This document shows positions 1 through 33,800 of a stretch of 64,000 nucleotides of DNA, piece by piece. Both the position numbers and the translations under genes were made by a program. The notes beneath the pieces are model-generated. The model had not been told where the DNA came from. It saw only the letters and a list, made by a program, of their open reading frames with translations, and did no database searches. The DNA comes from Anthopleura xanthogrammica (Eukaryota; Cnidaria; Anthozoa; Actiniaria; Actiniidae). The stretch is from NCBI GenBank assembly GCA_964019055.1, contig OZ025217.1, positions 11,543,755 to 11,607,754 of the forward strand, read 5' to 3'. Each line of letters opens with the position of its first letter. The first letter of the stretch is position 1.

Positions 1-3000
1 TTTCATATACTCGATTGAGTTGCCAAAATTCAGTTTTGCTTATCCCTTCGGCTATAAATAAAGACATAAAAGCCTTGAGATATAAATTAAACGTCCCTCA
101 TTTTGCTAGACAAAGCACATCTTTGCACGAAGAGATAGGATGAGTTTATTGCTCGAGGGTAAAATCTTATCATACTGAATTTCGAAGCCGAGTTGAAGCT
201 AGACTAGCTGAAATTTTTTTGATGGGGATTCAAAGAATTATATACAAAAGTCGTTAGATCTTTATAAGTTCCTTTGGGGAGGGATTTTTATGTTTTTTAA
301 AAACTTCCCGTTTTTTGTTCTATTGAATTTTCTTGGAGAAACAGGAACTTCATAAAGTGAAACTTTGATGAGCCATTCAGAGAATGGGGACGTTTCAAAT
401 AGCTAGTCCGGTGAAAAATTGTTTACTATCGAAAGTCAATGAAAATTCAAAAAAGAAAGAAAAGGATTTTGTCATATTTGGAGTGGGCAGTAAAACAAGA
501 AAAAACTTGATCTGAATGGCTAAAAAAATCGAATAAGAAAAACAAGACATCCACTGATAGTAAATAACGGGAAAAGTCTTGAGGGCAAAAACCAAAAATG
601 TCACGAAAAAAAGTATATCTTATTTCTTGAATCACGCGAGATTTTGACACAATACATATGTAATAGGAAAGTAAATTTATTCCATCTTTGGCTGTCTATC
701 TTGAGAACACATTTCTGATAGTAATTTTCGTAGATTCTCTTGTAGTCGTGATGACCTTCCGTCACAAAGTGATGAAAAATAAGGTCGAGAAGCGAATATC
801 TCCTTGAAAATGTGTGGGTTGTTCGCAGACTTTAGACTCAACAATTAGAATATTTATTTTGCTTTGGATGGAGAAAATGTCTCATAGGAGACGAATTTTC
901 CTTGAACTTAGAAATATTGTCTTGCTCATTGGCGGGAACTCGCTTATGGCTCCACACTGAACAACACAAACAGGAAACGAGAATGACGTCACTGGGAATT
1001 TACGGCACCTAGGGCATCAAGTTAGGAGAATCTTTTTTTGATCAGGTGTATCATTAGATAAGTTTATTGTATTTTATGACGGCTTTTTAAATCAAAAAGT
1101 CATTCTTTAACTCAAAATATATTTATTTATAAGGAAATAAAAAGTTTCTCTTATTAGAATGAAATAATTTAAATTAAATTGTATTTTTTTTCATAGAGTT
1201 TTCTCGTTCAGTCAGTCTGCTAGTAATTTCCATACTGCTGTCTGCGAGCTTCAATTCGTACGAATTAAAAAAGTTCTTACTAAAATCTTGAATGGAAATG
1301 AAAGAAGAGATGTTGATTGTTTCCTTGATTATGTGATTAATGTTTTTTTTATTTATTTAAGTTCCGTAAATTGATAATTTTAAATTCAAGAGTCCACATA
1401 TAAAACAACGTACCTCCAAAATAGAGTTTCAAATATTTACAGTTCGTATTCGAGACCATTTAATCACATTAAAAGCACCCTTCATTTGCTTTTATCTCCT
1501 TTTCGTAGCTATTAGTCAATGTAAGGGCAAATAGAATATAATGGCTGGTAAAATGTCGGGGTTTGTGATCAAAAGTGAAGTTCTCCTTTGGTTGGTATGA
1601 CATCATGTTGACATCACACCCCTCCCTGTATGCAAATGAAGGAGAGTAAGCCTCAAAGCTCATCGTTGTTACCACAAATAGAACAAACATACATCGTCGG
1701 GCAGCTGTAGCGAAAAGGCCTAGTTACTGGTGGGTAAAAATAGATCTTGAATTTTTATTTCCGTCTACTATGAACTATAAACAGGGCTAAAGATTGCTGC
1801 TAGATTTAGCTTGGTTTGGAAGGATTTTCATTTTTTATCGTTCATGTTGAATTATTGCGTTTGTTTATGTGTTCATTTTCATTTGCGAAGAGTAGCTTTC
1901 AGTTTATCAGAAACGCTTTTCTTCCGCAAAAACACTGAGTGATTTTCCGCTCTGAGTCTGAGATCTGCTCTCCTATCAGTACCTCTGATGTTCTCATACT
2001 CTTTCTCTCTTAAAAAAGGTTTAATCTTTGATTGATTTAGCAAAAGCGATCGCAGTTTTGAGCTTGCATTTTGTTGTGCCGAAGTTTCGTTCGTACTACA
2101 CGACACATGGTACCTTCTCAGTTCTACGACTAACTTGCTCCTCTCTCGAACAACTTTCACCGGTAAATTCTAGCTTAAACATCAGCTAATCTACATTAAC
2201 AGACCTTGCATTTAACAGGGCATTTATTCTTTTAAATTCTGGTCAGTATTTGCGATCATTTTGGATATAATTCTGAGCTCAATTTGTGTCGTCAAACCGA
2301 AATACAAACTGAAGACGAAAATAACGATTGTTTTTACTCTCGTTTGCAGGACAATACTGTCGAATTTACCTCCGTTTCAAGCACTTAGGTTTATTTTTTG
2401 ATATTGTTTTATCTTTAATAGGAGAGTCTATGAGAATAATATGTGTGAATTGATATTTCTTAGCTTGACTGACTTGACTAATGCATTGGACGATTCGTCG
2501 CGTCTTCTCTGAATTATAACATATTTACATCTTCGAACTTCCACCCTTGTTTACCATTTATTATTTCCACTGGTCTCAAGACACCCAAGGTTAAATTATT
2601 TTCTTATACAATGTTTAAATTTCATCATCGATGGAGAAAAATTATCCAACGAGGAATTTCGGAAATCCAAAATGGCGGGAGATCGTTTTCTTGGACATCA
2701 AAGCTCCCAATTTCCGGTCTAGAAATTTTGGTTTTTCCTTCATAAAATATTATTCATGTCTGGAAAATAATCCCATGATCAAGGCCTCGTATTTGCAGAC
2801 TTTCGACTCTAAATTTGGTGTATAGACTCCAGTAGAAGAATCAAAAAGATGTCTTGAATATTAGATCATTAGGCAAAGAATCGAATCTACATTCCCAGGG
2901 ACAACCCCTCGGAATTACATCATACCACGCAATAAAACTCCAAGATCCAAGCTCTCGAAAATTCCCTTCTTCTCGCTTTTTATAGATCGTTTAAGCTTAA

Positions 3001-3323
3001 AACTTAAAAGAAATAATCTTGATGCCCAAGTGTTGTGAGTATTGCGCTGTTTTGGACGATCTTGGCTTGACATCGACCGAAACTTTGAATGTTTTTTCCT
3101 TTCGCAATCGCTCCAAAATAAGCTAGTCTAAAAACCCTTTTCTCTCTGCATTGGGAAAAGTTTCTCTCACATTCTTGATTTCTATGGTGAAGAAGGAACT
3201 CACTCATTTTTACCTCTAAATTCTCCAGGTAGAACTTTGAAAGATTATTCCAAGGAGAACGAATATTCTCAACACAAGTTAGAAGCATAAAATCCTCTTC
3301 TTTCAACGCTGGACAACAAGAAA
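1..3323. other. upstream non-coding region of MEF2
   Basis: AT-rich sequence left of the MEF2 start codon. I see no exon with family resemblance on either strand, no RNA gene and no clear repeat. Short open frames occur (for example 1879-2160 on the minus strand, 93 residues, basic) but match nothing I recognise and have no supporting splice or codon evidence. The region presumably holds the MEF2 promoter and 5' UTR, but I cannot place a TATA box or transcription start with confidence. Confidence 0.4.
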
Positions 3324-13712
<10,389 letters not shown>

Positions 13713-16480
13713 CTGTGAGTGCTTAAACTTTGATTTTGGATATACCTTAACTTTGAGATAATATTGACCAAATATGGTATGTATTGCGAGTACTTTGCTA
13801 GGTTGGATTCTTGGAAAAGTACACTCACATTTAATTTTAAAAACAGAAAGGAATTCATTCATGGCTGATATACATTGCTTTTGTCCAACAAAGTCATTTG
13901 TAGACGATAGAGATTTTTTTGTAGATTATTTCCAAGACAAATTCAACTGGGATATTTGAAAGTTTCGATTACCAAGAAGCTTTTGGAATTTGCATGCAAT
14001 ATTTATACCATTTTGGTCAATATTTTCCCAATGAAGTGTATATTTAGTTATTATTAATCCTTATAAGTAATTTCTTAAATACGTGTAACTTCAAAAAAGA
14101 AAAATGTAGCTATAAAATTTTATTGTTTGAACCAAAATTATTGTAAATGGTGTTATTCTTAAGAAACGAGCCACGATTTAAAATCCTAGGAAACAGTTGC
14201 TTTAGTCTTAAGGCCAATAGCCCCCTGCCTTTATTTTGCTGGGAGTGCTGTCCAAAAATTAAAATTGCCATCAGCTCTTTTAACAGCAACAAAATTGGTT
14301 GTTTTGTGTAAGAAAGCTAGGTAATATGAGACAAATTTCCAAACATTATACAGTTAAATTTTTCATTTCCGAAAAGAATTATGGTTTGTCCAAAATATTT
14401 CACCCACATATGAAAAATATCCATATAAGGTCAATGGTCTTAAAAGAGAACGCCATTTATGGGTATATTTGTTTAATTATTTTTAAGGTCCACAATTCTT
14501 TTCGGGATTCATATAGATTATTACGTCACGTTATTTAACCACGTGACTTTCGTCGGTGTAACACAGTCTGTCACGCTTTCTTCTGTGACGTATATTTATT
14601 TGACAATTTCTTTAAACATTTTGTAAAACAAATTATATATAAATAGCATGTCTAGGAAGTTTATTATTGAAATTATTGATTCAAAATAATTAATACAAGT
14701 ATGTTAATCAAGATAATAATTTAGTGCTTTCATTTTTTTCTTTGTAAGATAATACTAGACTGTGTTACACAATCTATTTTACTTATTTACTCGAAATCAT
14801 TTTTCACAAACTTTCGTTTTTAGATTTCATTAAAATTGTGGCTGTGTTTTAAGCTAAGGTTAGAATTGTGTGAAGGTTTAGTTTTAAAGAAGTATATATA
14901 TATTCAAAATTAGAATAGGTTTAACTTTTGTGAGTATGTCACAAAACATTGTGCTTTGTTTTTGCCATCTTTTGTACATAAAAAACAACATTGTACTTCA
15001 CGTTAGAATTTTAAAAAGATTTATTATACCAGCTATATGCTATTGTTTCTTGCTAGTATAATTGCAAGGTAATAAAATGGTGAATTTGCAAAATGATGTC
15101 AATTTTTTTGGAACTTGGTTTCCTTGATAACGAGCCTATTTTGTCTTAGGCTTTATTTTCCCGCCTTTTTGAGGCTCGACTTTGCCATTACGCATGCGCT
15201 TTAAGCAAGAATATATTTGCGAATTTACCATTCTAGTGTTTCAAAATGTTAGCTTAAACTTAAAAAAGTACGAAAACCTAAGAGCCGTGTTTGACAGGCT
15301 CACTTTCGTGTAAAACGATTATCCATTAATCAACTAAGATTGCTAACCTTTTGAAAAATAACGCTTATAAACATAATTATGATGAATGATTATTATGTCA
15401 TTTGTATCCATTTTGTGGCTATTTTGTAATTAGCGTTGAAAACTTAAAGATTAATTTGTAAAAAATTCGAAGAAAATCAGCAAAAAATTTAATCTTTAGC
15501 TAAAACTCACAGCTCACCTTATAAGCCAACAAGAGAGGCAAACATTGCGAAAGCCTGGCCTCCATCCAGAGGCGCGGTTACTTTTCAAAATGGCTGCCTC
15601 CATGAAAAGAAATACCTGTCTTTATTTAACAAGAGTAGATTTAAACTATAAAAATCTTGTCTTAAGACACTCGAGAATTAAAGTAAAGAAAAAATATTCA
15701 TCGAGTGTAACCAATATTGTTACTAAACATGCTTATATTTTATTCAAAGTGTAAAAAAATCATGTAATCAACTTTTTCATTTTGACTTTAGCTTTTGAGT
15801 TGTGTTTGAAGGGTAATCCATCATATAGTAGCTTGCAAATAGTTGCACATAATTTCTTTTTATACATGTATGTTTGGCAATACTTGTAGTTTTTAAAAGC
15901 TTAAAGGAGAGCTGGTCTTTCCGTAATTATATTCACAATATTTCCAATATATTCAAAAGTAAACCAAGCTTAAACATTAAACACTTCACAATGTTATCTT
16001 AACAACTCAAAACTAATAAAAATTCAATTAAAGATTTTCGAGCTCTGATTAATCTTTTATATGCTTGTGATTCTTTTCATTTTACAGTGAAAGGAACTGA
16101 TGTAGAGGGCGATTGCTTTTTCGATTTTTCTGTGGGTACTCTGGCTTTCCTCGCGCTCCACAAAACAGCTTCTTTCTTTCTTTCTTTACTAATTTTGAGA
16201 ATGTTATAAAAGCAACGCTTTAACTTAATGCATCCATTGTTGACAACTTATTGACAATGAAGAATATTGATAAATCATTAAAAAAATCAACTTTATAAAT
16301 TATAAATAAATCACTGTACTCTGACTGAAATGACTTGCGCTCAGGTTGTCCCAACGTCAGTCACCGCCAACAACAGTCTTTTTCAAGATTACACTCACCC
16401 GGATGATCACGGCATTACTCACCCCACTACTTCTCCTGGGTTCAAACCATTTACTCTCTTACAACCAACTTTGTTTATAG
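13713..16480 (+). other. MEF2 3' UTR and intergenic region towards the channel gene
   Basis: AT-rich sequence after the MEF2 stop. A candidate poly(A) signal AATAAA lies at 15071-15076, which would give a 1.3-kb 3' UTR; other weaker candidates exist. MEF2 and the DEG/ENaC gene converge here. No exon-like sequence was recognised. Confidence 0.4.
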
Positions 16481-16621
16481 AGGGTGACACTTGACAGTAA
16501 TTCAACTCGTGGCCCTCTTTTAACGTCTCTAGTTGATTAGGGACGGGGCCGCCATTAACGTGGTCATCCGAGCCACGTGAAGATCTTAACCATTTGCAGC
16601 TGTAATTACAAAGGCAGCACC

Positions 16622-16660
<39 letters not shown>

Positions 16661-16725
16661 CCGCGACTCGAACCACGACCACACAACAGGCCGACGCTTT
16701 TACCAACTGAGCTTACCAGAAACGA
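16480..16725 (-). mobile_element. tRNA-derived SINE, minus strand
   Basis: Read on the minus strand, the head has an A box (AGCTCAGTTGGTAAAAGCG) and a B box GGTTCGAGTCG (complement at 16664-16674). It is followed by the stem CTCAG/CTGAG around ACTCAGGGTCTTAAAATAA, the same post-head hairpin design as the SINEs at 7042 and 8926. The body continues to about 16480; limits are approximate. Confidence 0.6.
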
Positions 16726-16794
16726 AGGGCAAATCAACAAAGACAAGCAGGTACTAAATGAACTATCTAACGCTGCTATGATATCTATATAGAT

Positions 16795-26565
<9,771 letters not shown>

Positions 26566-27804
26566 TTTTGCGAACTAGCGACGAAAAAAACTCTATGTAA
26601 ACCTTGACATTATCTTGACTACACTATTGAATAGGTAAATAAGAAATTCGAGAAGATTTCCTATTCACATTGAATAAGGCTGTAATCTGATTGGATGACA
26701 GCAAAATATTTGTCTTTTGTGATTCAAAATCATCGCGAAATTACTTTTCACGTCATATTTATAATATTATGATGTTCAAACTAATAAAAACCAGAACTAA
26801 AACATCTCAGTATTAAATTAAAAAAAGCACCAAAACAACTATTTATTTTTTCATGTCCTTGCATGTTTTTATATGTTGCAGACGTTTTCGAAATTGAATA
26901 AAGAAAGGAAGGATTTTTTTACTTTTTCTTTAAAGGAGTTACACATAAAAAACATAATTATCTCCAACATTAATTTCATGGTATTTCATTGAATAATATT
27001 TCTTTATATTTACTGGTGAACGAGTACCAGCTGGTTGTCGTATTCAGCATTGTTTTTACTTTACTTTTCAGATAATAAAACTAATAAATTATTCAAGAAA
27101 TGTTTCGAAGTATATGAAGATATTATATTGATTAGAATGAGTTTGTAAATATACAAAGTTGGATGAAACCTAATGATTAGTAGAATCAATTTTTCACTCG
27201 TTGCTTCTTTTTGGTTTTCTTTCGTTTGTTTGGTTTGCTTTCTTACTCTCCTCTTTGCTTCTTTGCTTCCTTGCTTCCTTGCTTCCTTGCTTCCTTGCTT
27301 CCTTGCTTCCTTGCTTCCTTGCTTCCTTGCTTCCTTGCTTCCTTGCTTCCTTGCTTCCTTGCTTCCTTGCTTCCTTGCTTCCTTGCTTCCTTGCTTCCTT
27401 GCTTCCTTGCTTCCTTGCTTCCTTGCTTCCTTGCTTCCTTGCTTCCTTGCTTCCTTGCTTCCTTGCTTCCTTGCTTCCTTGCCTCCTTGCTTCCTTGCTT
27501 CCTTACTTCCTTGCTTCCTTGCTTCCTTTCCGATACGATAGCATTAGATACATCACATGGAATATTACGTGTTTCACTAACATTTTACTTTATTGCTTTC
27601 GGAACATCATCTTAAATTAAATTAAATAGTTAATATACCAAAAATTGATTGAAATTTTCATTAAAATATTACTTTTACTTGTAGATAAAAAATTTCTTGA
27701 ATGTTAATTTTGACATGCATCTTCCATATTTTATATCTTCTATTTGAAATATTTTTATTTCATAGCCTATTTATTTGGATGGGTCAGTAGTTAGTTGTCA
27801 GCAT
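26566..27804. other. intergenic region between the channel start and the WASP stop
   Basis: Upstream region of the DEG/ENaC gene and downstream region of WASP, both on the minus strand. It contains the inverted octamer array at 27258-27530. A WASP poly(A) signal on the minus strand is likely at 27770-27775 (TTTATT on the plus strand), about 30 bp after the stop. No other gene seen. Confidence 0.5.
27258..27530. repeat. (TTGCTTCC)n octamer array
   Basis: About 34 copies of the reverse complement of the octamer at 17877-18160, with three single-base variants near the right end. Open in all frames but without coding meaning. Confidence 0.95.
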
Positions 27805-30800
27805 TCAATCTGACCATTCATCATCATCATCGTCGACATCCCAGTCATCATCATCGTCGTCGTCATCATCATCTTCATCTAGGGGATAAATTTGAAGAAG
27901 TTTATGAATAAAAGCGCTGATACACTTTAAAACTTTGAGCTGAAACCTTTTACTGCTCGCTAGAAATTTTTAAAAACGAGAGTTGATATCGAACACAAAA
28001 AAGAGACACAAAGGGCTGTTCTTTATAACTTTCATAAGACATTTTTTTTCATCGATGATCCACAAGGATGTCCTTCTCCTCGATCTGTCTGATATAAAGA
28101 CAGCGACCATTTAAACAGAGTTCGAGTTGTATCTCAGATGTATTATTTTACAGCACGTCGGAATGCAGCTCAATTTGGTGGACAAAACAATAGGTTCAAA
28201 TTCTCAGGAGATTGAAATTCTTTTGTTTTATCCTCCAAATTGAGCTGCTTTGACGACACATGAATGGGGCCTATATTGATCTAATCAGTGATAATTATTT
28301 CAATATATTTTCATTTGTTTATAGACTTACCAGATGAATGCATTGCTTTTGATCTTTGATCCATAGCTCTGGCCAGTGCCCCACCCATCCCCCCTTGGTT
28401 GAAGGCAGGACTTTGTTTGGGCAAAGCTGACCTGTCAATCTATAATAGATCAAGTTTGTATGAGCTGGATGTAGCATTATGATTAGTTGATATTTAGTCA
28501 GATTGGTTGAAATTAAGTACACACCCTTTGACTGTCAAACTACCGTATAATTTTATTTTATTTTTATTTTATTAGCTTCGCCAAATAACTAATTATGTAC
28601 AACAACAAAACACAAGAAGAACAACGTAAGGCAGGGTAACCGCAACAGCCGTGGTAGGCCAATTATTTTTATAGTCCCATTATGATCGGCTCGTAACGTA
28701 CTTATTTCTTGCTATTTTATTGGTTGGGATTCTAACTTATTTGAAATTTATTGTACTGTATCATGAGAGTAGAAAGTAAGAGCGCACATCTCCCGTATAT
28801 ATGTCTATCCCCATAAAAAAAATATTTGAAAATCTATTTCTTAGCTGCGCGCGCAGCAGAACTGAATCAGGAATCCCATGATAAAGTAATTCTGGCTGCG
28901 CGCGGAGCTAAAAATAGATTTTCAAATAATTATCATAGGGCACGGAGATGTGCTCTCTTACTTCATACTCTCTTGGCCGTATCAATATGGCTTTTCCGGA
29001 GTTGCAGAATACATCATGGGACTGGGTTTTTAGCGAACGCCTTAATACTTATAAACCTCTTGCATGTGACGTCAAAGCAGCTCAATTTGGAGGACAAAAC
29101 AAAAGAATCTCAGTCTCCTGAGAATTGGAGGCATTTTTTTTGTCTTCAAAATTGAGCTGCATTCCCACGTGCTACAAGCGGTCTGTATAAACTTTCCGGA
29201 ATAGCAGAACGCGTTACATCAGGGGTTGTTTTAGGAGACGCTTTGATACTTATCAAGAGACCATGCGGGACAGTGTCCCTCGATCATAATCTCTTGTACT
29301 TATATGGCGACTTTTTCGCGTAGCTTGATCCAGGAATTAATCTCACCTTTTTCAGTTTTGTCCCAGCTAAGATGCTATCCATCAAGGAACCGGCTGCGGA
29401 ACTCAGACCACCTCCGACCATTTGAACTATATTACCACTCATGGAGCCATCCATGGACTCAGGGTAGTCCAACAAAAAAGTTTGTGAAGACCCTTCTGGG
29501 AACATCGGGGGAGGAGGAGGGGGAGGCGGAGGTGGTGGTGGTGGCGGTGGTGGTGGGGGTCCAGCACTTGTAGGTGAAGATGGTGAAGAAGACGGTACTG
29601 GATCTGGTGGAGAAACCGGAGCTACCTGTAATGGCGGTTCTGGAATAGATAATGTGATCGGTGACTGGCGTGTTGCATTCGGTTGCGTACCCGGACCTTT
29701 GATGGACTTTTCTTGTTTTGAAGCAGCAACATTCACAGGTATTGGTCCAGTGAAAGACCCAACTGAAGGCGGAAAAGCCTGGATTGAAATTGACGAAGAT
29801 CGATGAAATGATGGAGTTATTGGTAGAGCTGGTGGTGGTGGAGGTGGAGGTTTTGGTGGTGCAGGTTGTCCAGCTTGCTGAACTACATCTGGAACCACTG
29901 GTTCACAATACTCTGGTTCTGAAGGCTCTTGTTTGTGGACAACTTCGTAAATATGATGGTGCTCATTCTGTACCGCTTTGCCTAAGAAGGTGAGCATAAT
30001 TTATATATTTGTAGTTTTGTAATCAAAGAAATAATACTCAAGGAAATGGCACGTGGATTGAAGTGGAACAACCTTAAAATGCCTTTTCAACTGATAATCC
30101 CCTTCACAGTTCCCTGCGCAATCTTGAAAGGTAGCCGTTCCTTTGCATCCAAGTGAGACATGAGGTGACCTTGCAATGATATAGAGACCTTTATTTAACA
30201 CCTTGGACAATTATTCACATGTCTCTATCATTGCAAGTTCACCGTTCGTCTCGCTTCGATGCAAAGGATCGGTAACCTTTCAAAATGGCGCAGGGAACTG
30301 TGAAGGGGACTATTATTCGATGCAAACAAATAATGCTTACCAGGAATTTGTAATTGTCGAGGTTGAGCACTAGTCTGCGGTACATCGGGTTGGGAATATA
30401 TATCTGATGGTGAACTAACAGGAGCTGACTTTTGATCAGATTTGTCAGGTTTCTTACGTTTAAGAAAACTGAAGAATCCTATTGAAATGTAAAAAAAAAA
30501 AACACAAAATATTATTGGTTTTTCACACCACCATCTTGGTGAATTTTAACAAGAATTTTGGCATCTTCTCTTTTGTTGTGTCAACCAACATGGCCATCAC
30601 TGGAAACACTTGAAAACCAGCAATTGTTTGGAAATTGGTTGGAAATGCAAACAAAACGCGCAGCGGTTTTCTTGGGAGAAAGGGTGAATTACAAATCCGT
30701 AATTGGGCATGAAAAAGTTTTAGAAATGCAAAGGCAAATCGTTATTGCACAGTATAATCCTTGAGTTCGCCATAAGATAAGGCTTTCGTATACAGACTAA

Positions 30801-33800
30801 GTGTTCGACCTCACCTTTCTTTTTCTTGTTTTTTTCTATAAAAAAATAAACGTACAATATCAGAAGAAGTCAAATTGGCACTTGTTCGCATTCATAGGCC
30901 TTCACAGGCATATATGTATGCAAAAAATCATCTTAAAAGTTGTTTTTTCAAATTGAATGCCTGTTGATGGTTATTTACCTTGAAGAGTTTCAGAAGTTCC
31001 AACAGTCGAGTAAGTAGCATATATCGAAGAAGTATTTGATGCTGTTTGGTTGGGTACGGGAGGTCTTTGACCTTCCATTGCTCTCTGGACCATTGGTGAC
31101 TCCGGGTGAGGTTTTCGGATTGGTCTGGGCATTCCCTGCATGTTGCTCATTTGAGGGCGCATTCCTTGCATGGTGCTCATCTGAGGGCGCATTCCTTGCA
31201 TGGTGCTCATCTGAGGGCGCATTCCTTGCATGGTGCTCATCTGAGGGCGCATTCCTTGCATGTTGCTCATTCGTGGGCGCATTCCTTGCATGGTGCTCAT
31301 TTGTGGGCGCATTCCTTGCATGGTGCTCATTTGTGGGCGCATGGGGACCCTTCCTTGCATGGATGCCATTTGAGGATGCATTGGACGCATTTGACTCATT
31401 TGTTGGGGCAAACCCCGACCTACGTGTGATAAAACATGAAAAACAATCGACTTAATCCTTTCAATTTTCATGATATATGATAATTACCAATATGATCATC
31501 ATTTAACATCAACCACCACCATGCACCATCATCACTATCACCACCATGCACCATCATCACTATCCAGTCTATCTATCTATCTATCTATCCAGTCATTCAT
31601 TCATCCATCCATCCCTGCTTCCCTTTCTCCCTCCATCCAATCCCATCCCACCATCGATCCGTGTATGTTCATTAGCTAGCTGGCATACTGTCATATGCTA
31701 TACCTCTGCCTAGCCTAACCATCTGTTGTTGCATCCCAGCAGGAACCCCAGCCTGTGGAGGTCCAGCGCCTTGGCCGTACATTCCCTGGGGGTTCGGGAT
31801 GTAAACCATCTGCATGCCTTTACCACTTGGATGTTGGATCATCATGGCTGTATAGCGTTGTTGGGTAACTTTCTTACGTTTACGATTTTCTAAAAAGAAA
31901 AACAATCCACAATTAGAATAAAGAGGGGTTCCAGGGAAGTCTGTGTTGTGGGGCAAATAATTGTTCTCGTTTGGAAAATGAGTGTTTTTTTCTTCAATTT
32001 AAAACATTGCCTGCCAAACAATATAACTGCCACGAAGCCCCTTTATAGCGAGGTTTAATTCTCTTGAATTTAACTTTAACGATATTGGAGAAAAACGTTT
32101 GCGCATGCGTGCCTTGCAGTACGCTTTCCAAGAATTTACAAGAGTTTGAGTGAGGAAATAGTATACAAAACATTTCGTGAGCATACTTTCGTGAGACCAC
32201 TATATTAATAAACACAAAATGAAAGAATAAGCCTTAAGTTTCAAGAACTTACTTTAAGTTTTGGCGTTTTGGAAAGACTGTTTTTCAAACATGTGTGAAA
32301 GTCAAATTTGCATATATTTTTTTACAATAGCACGAAGATACTTTCGACTAATTTGCATGCGAACTTAGAGCATGCGCAGACGTTTTTCACGCGTGTCAAC
32401 TTGAACAACTTTCGGGATCTCTTTTCAAAAGGATAATTCTTAAAAGTGCTTGACTTGAAGCATCACTTTTTGCGGTAAATGATGATTTTAAAATATATAT
32501 TTTACTTTAGCTTTATACTATAAATGTCTTTTTATGGCTTTGGGATCGAGTTGCCAACTCAGTCTGGGGGCCTGAAGTGGATTAGTATATTACGAGACTA
32601 AGCTCTCATCAACTTTCCTCCAAGGTTTAAGATTTATTGCTTGTTGCATGTTGCATGCTGCATACCGAGCCAGAAATGCAGTATGGGTGAGGTGAATTCA
32701 AGCAACGAAAGGTCACAACAATATGGAATTTTCCCAAATTTTGTCTGCAAGTTTTTCCCCAGCATATTTTCTTCTGTGCTGACATTATTTACATATGGAT
32801 ATGATGTAATAAGTCAAGCTTCGTAAACAACGTGCAGCAAGCAACAAGCAACATGTAACATGCAACAAAACCTTCACCAACCTTTTTTGAAATAGCTGTA
32901 TGCAAATAATTGAGGACATAGAATTTAGATTTACCAATTTCCAGCCCATCCCCGTCACATAAACAATGACTTATTACCTTCTCTTTTTCGCTTGAAGTCT
33001 CGTATTCGCTCCTTCACAGCCATACGAAACAAACCGGCCTCTTGTTCATCACAGAAGTTCAACCCTGCTCTGCAATCCTGGATTCGTAAAAACAATGTAT
33101 TATTACGGACCATTTTACGAGGGCTTTTTGATTGGCTCAAACATAAATCCATTTGAAAATAGTCCTCTCCATAGTTAACTGCGCCATCTTGAAAGGTAGA
33201 GCCGTGCCTTTGCATCAAAGCGAGACATGAGGAATTACCTTGCAATAATAGAGACATTTTTGGACAATTATGTACGTCTTTATTATTGCAAGGTCACCTC
33301 ATGCCTCGCTTCGACGCAAGGGCACGGCTACCTTTCAGGATGGTGCAGACAACTCTGAAGAGGACTGCAGTACGCTGCTTTCTTAATTACGACCCATAAA
33401 GCATTTCGATTTGGCTCATTTGCATCATATTTGAGGAGCACTTTGCATAAACACAATAGGTTTCATCTGCAGTGAAGGATACCTTTATCCTGTTAAGTGT
33501 GACGTCAATCGTATGGAAAAACGACTTCCGGATCCAAAACGAAAAGCAGTTTTGAAAAGATTTTTCTTACTTTTTCTTTATGCCAGGATTTGTTTTCAAA
33601 AGTTCAAATTGTTTCTGCAGGTGGAGGTTCAATTGTTAATAACATTTTTTCGCTGTGTTTTAGCGGTATTTATGAGCAGTTGGACCCGGAAATACGTCAC
33701 AGCTCTCAAAGTCGTGGATAAGAAACCAGTGAATTGTAAATTGTAAGTTCCGTGCGCCATCAATCGTCGACATCCAGCGGTTATTCAAAACAACAACAGG

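Noticed and set aside
1879..2160. 93-residue basic frame on the minus strand
   Set aside because: No recognisable domain, no splice context; could be chance in AT-rich DNA.
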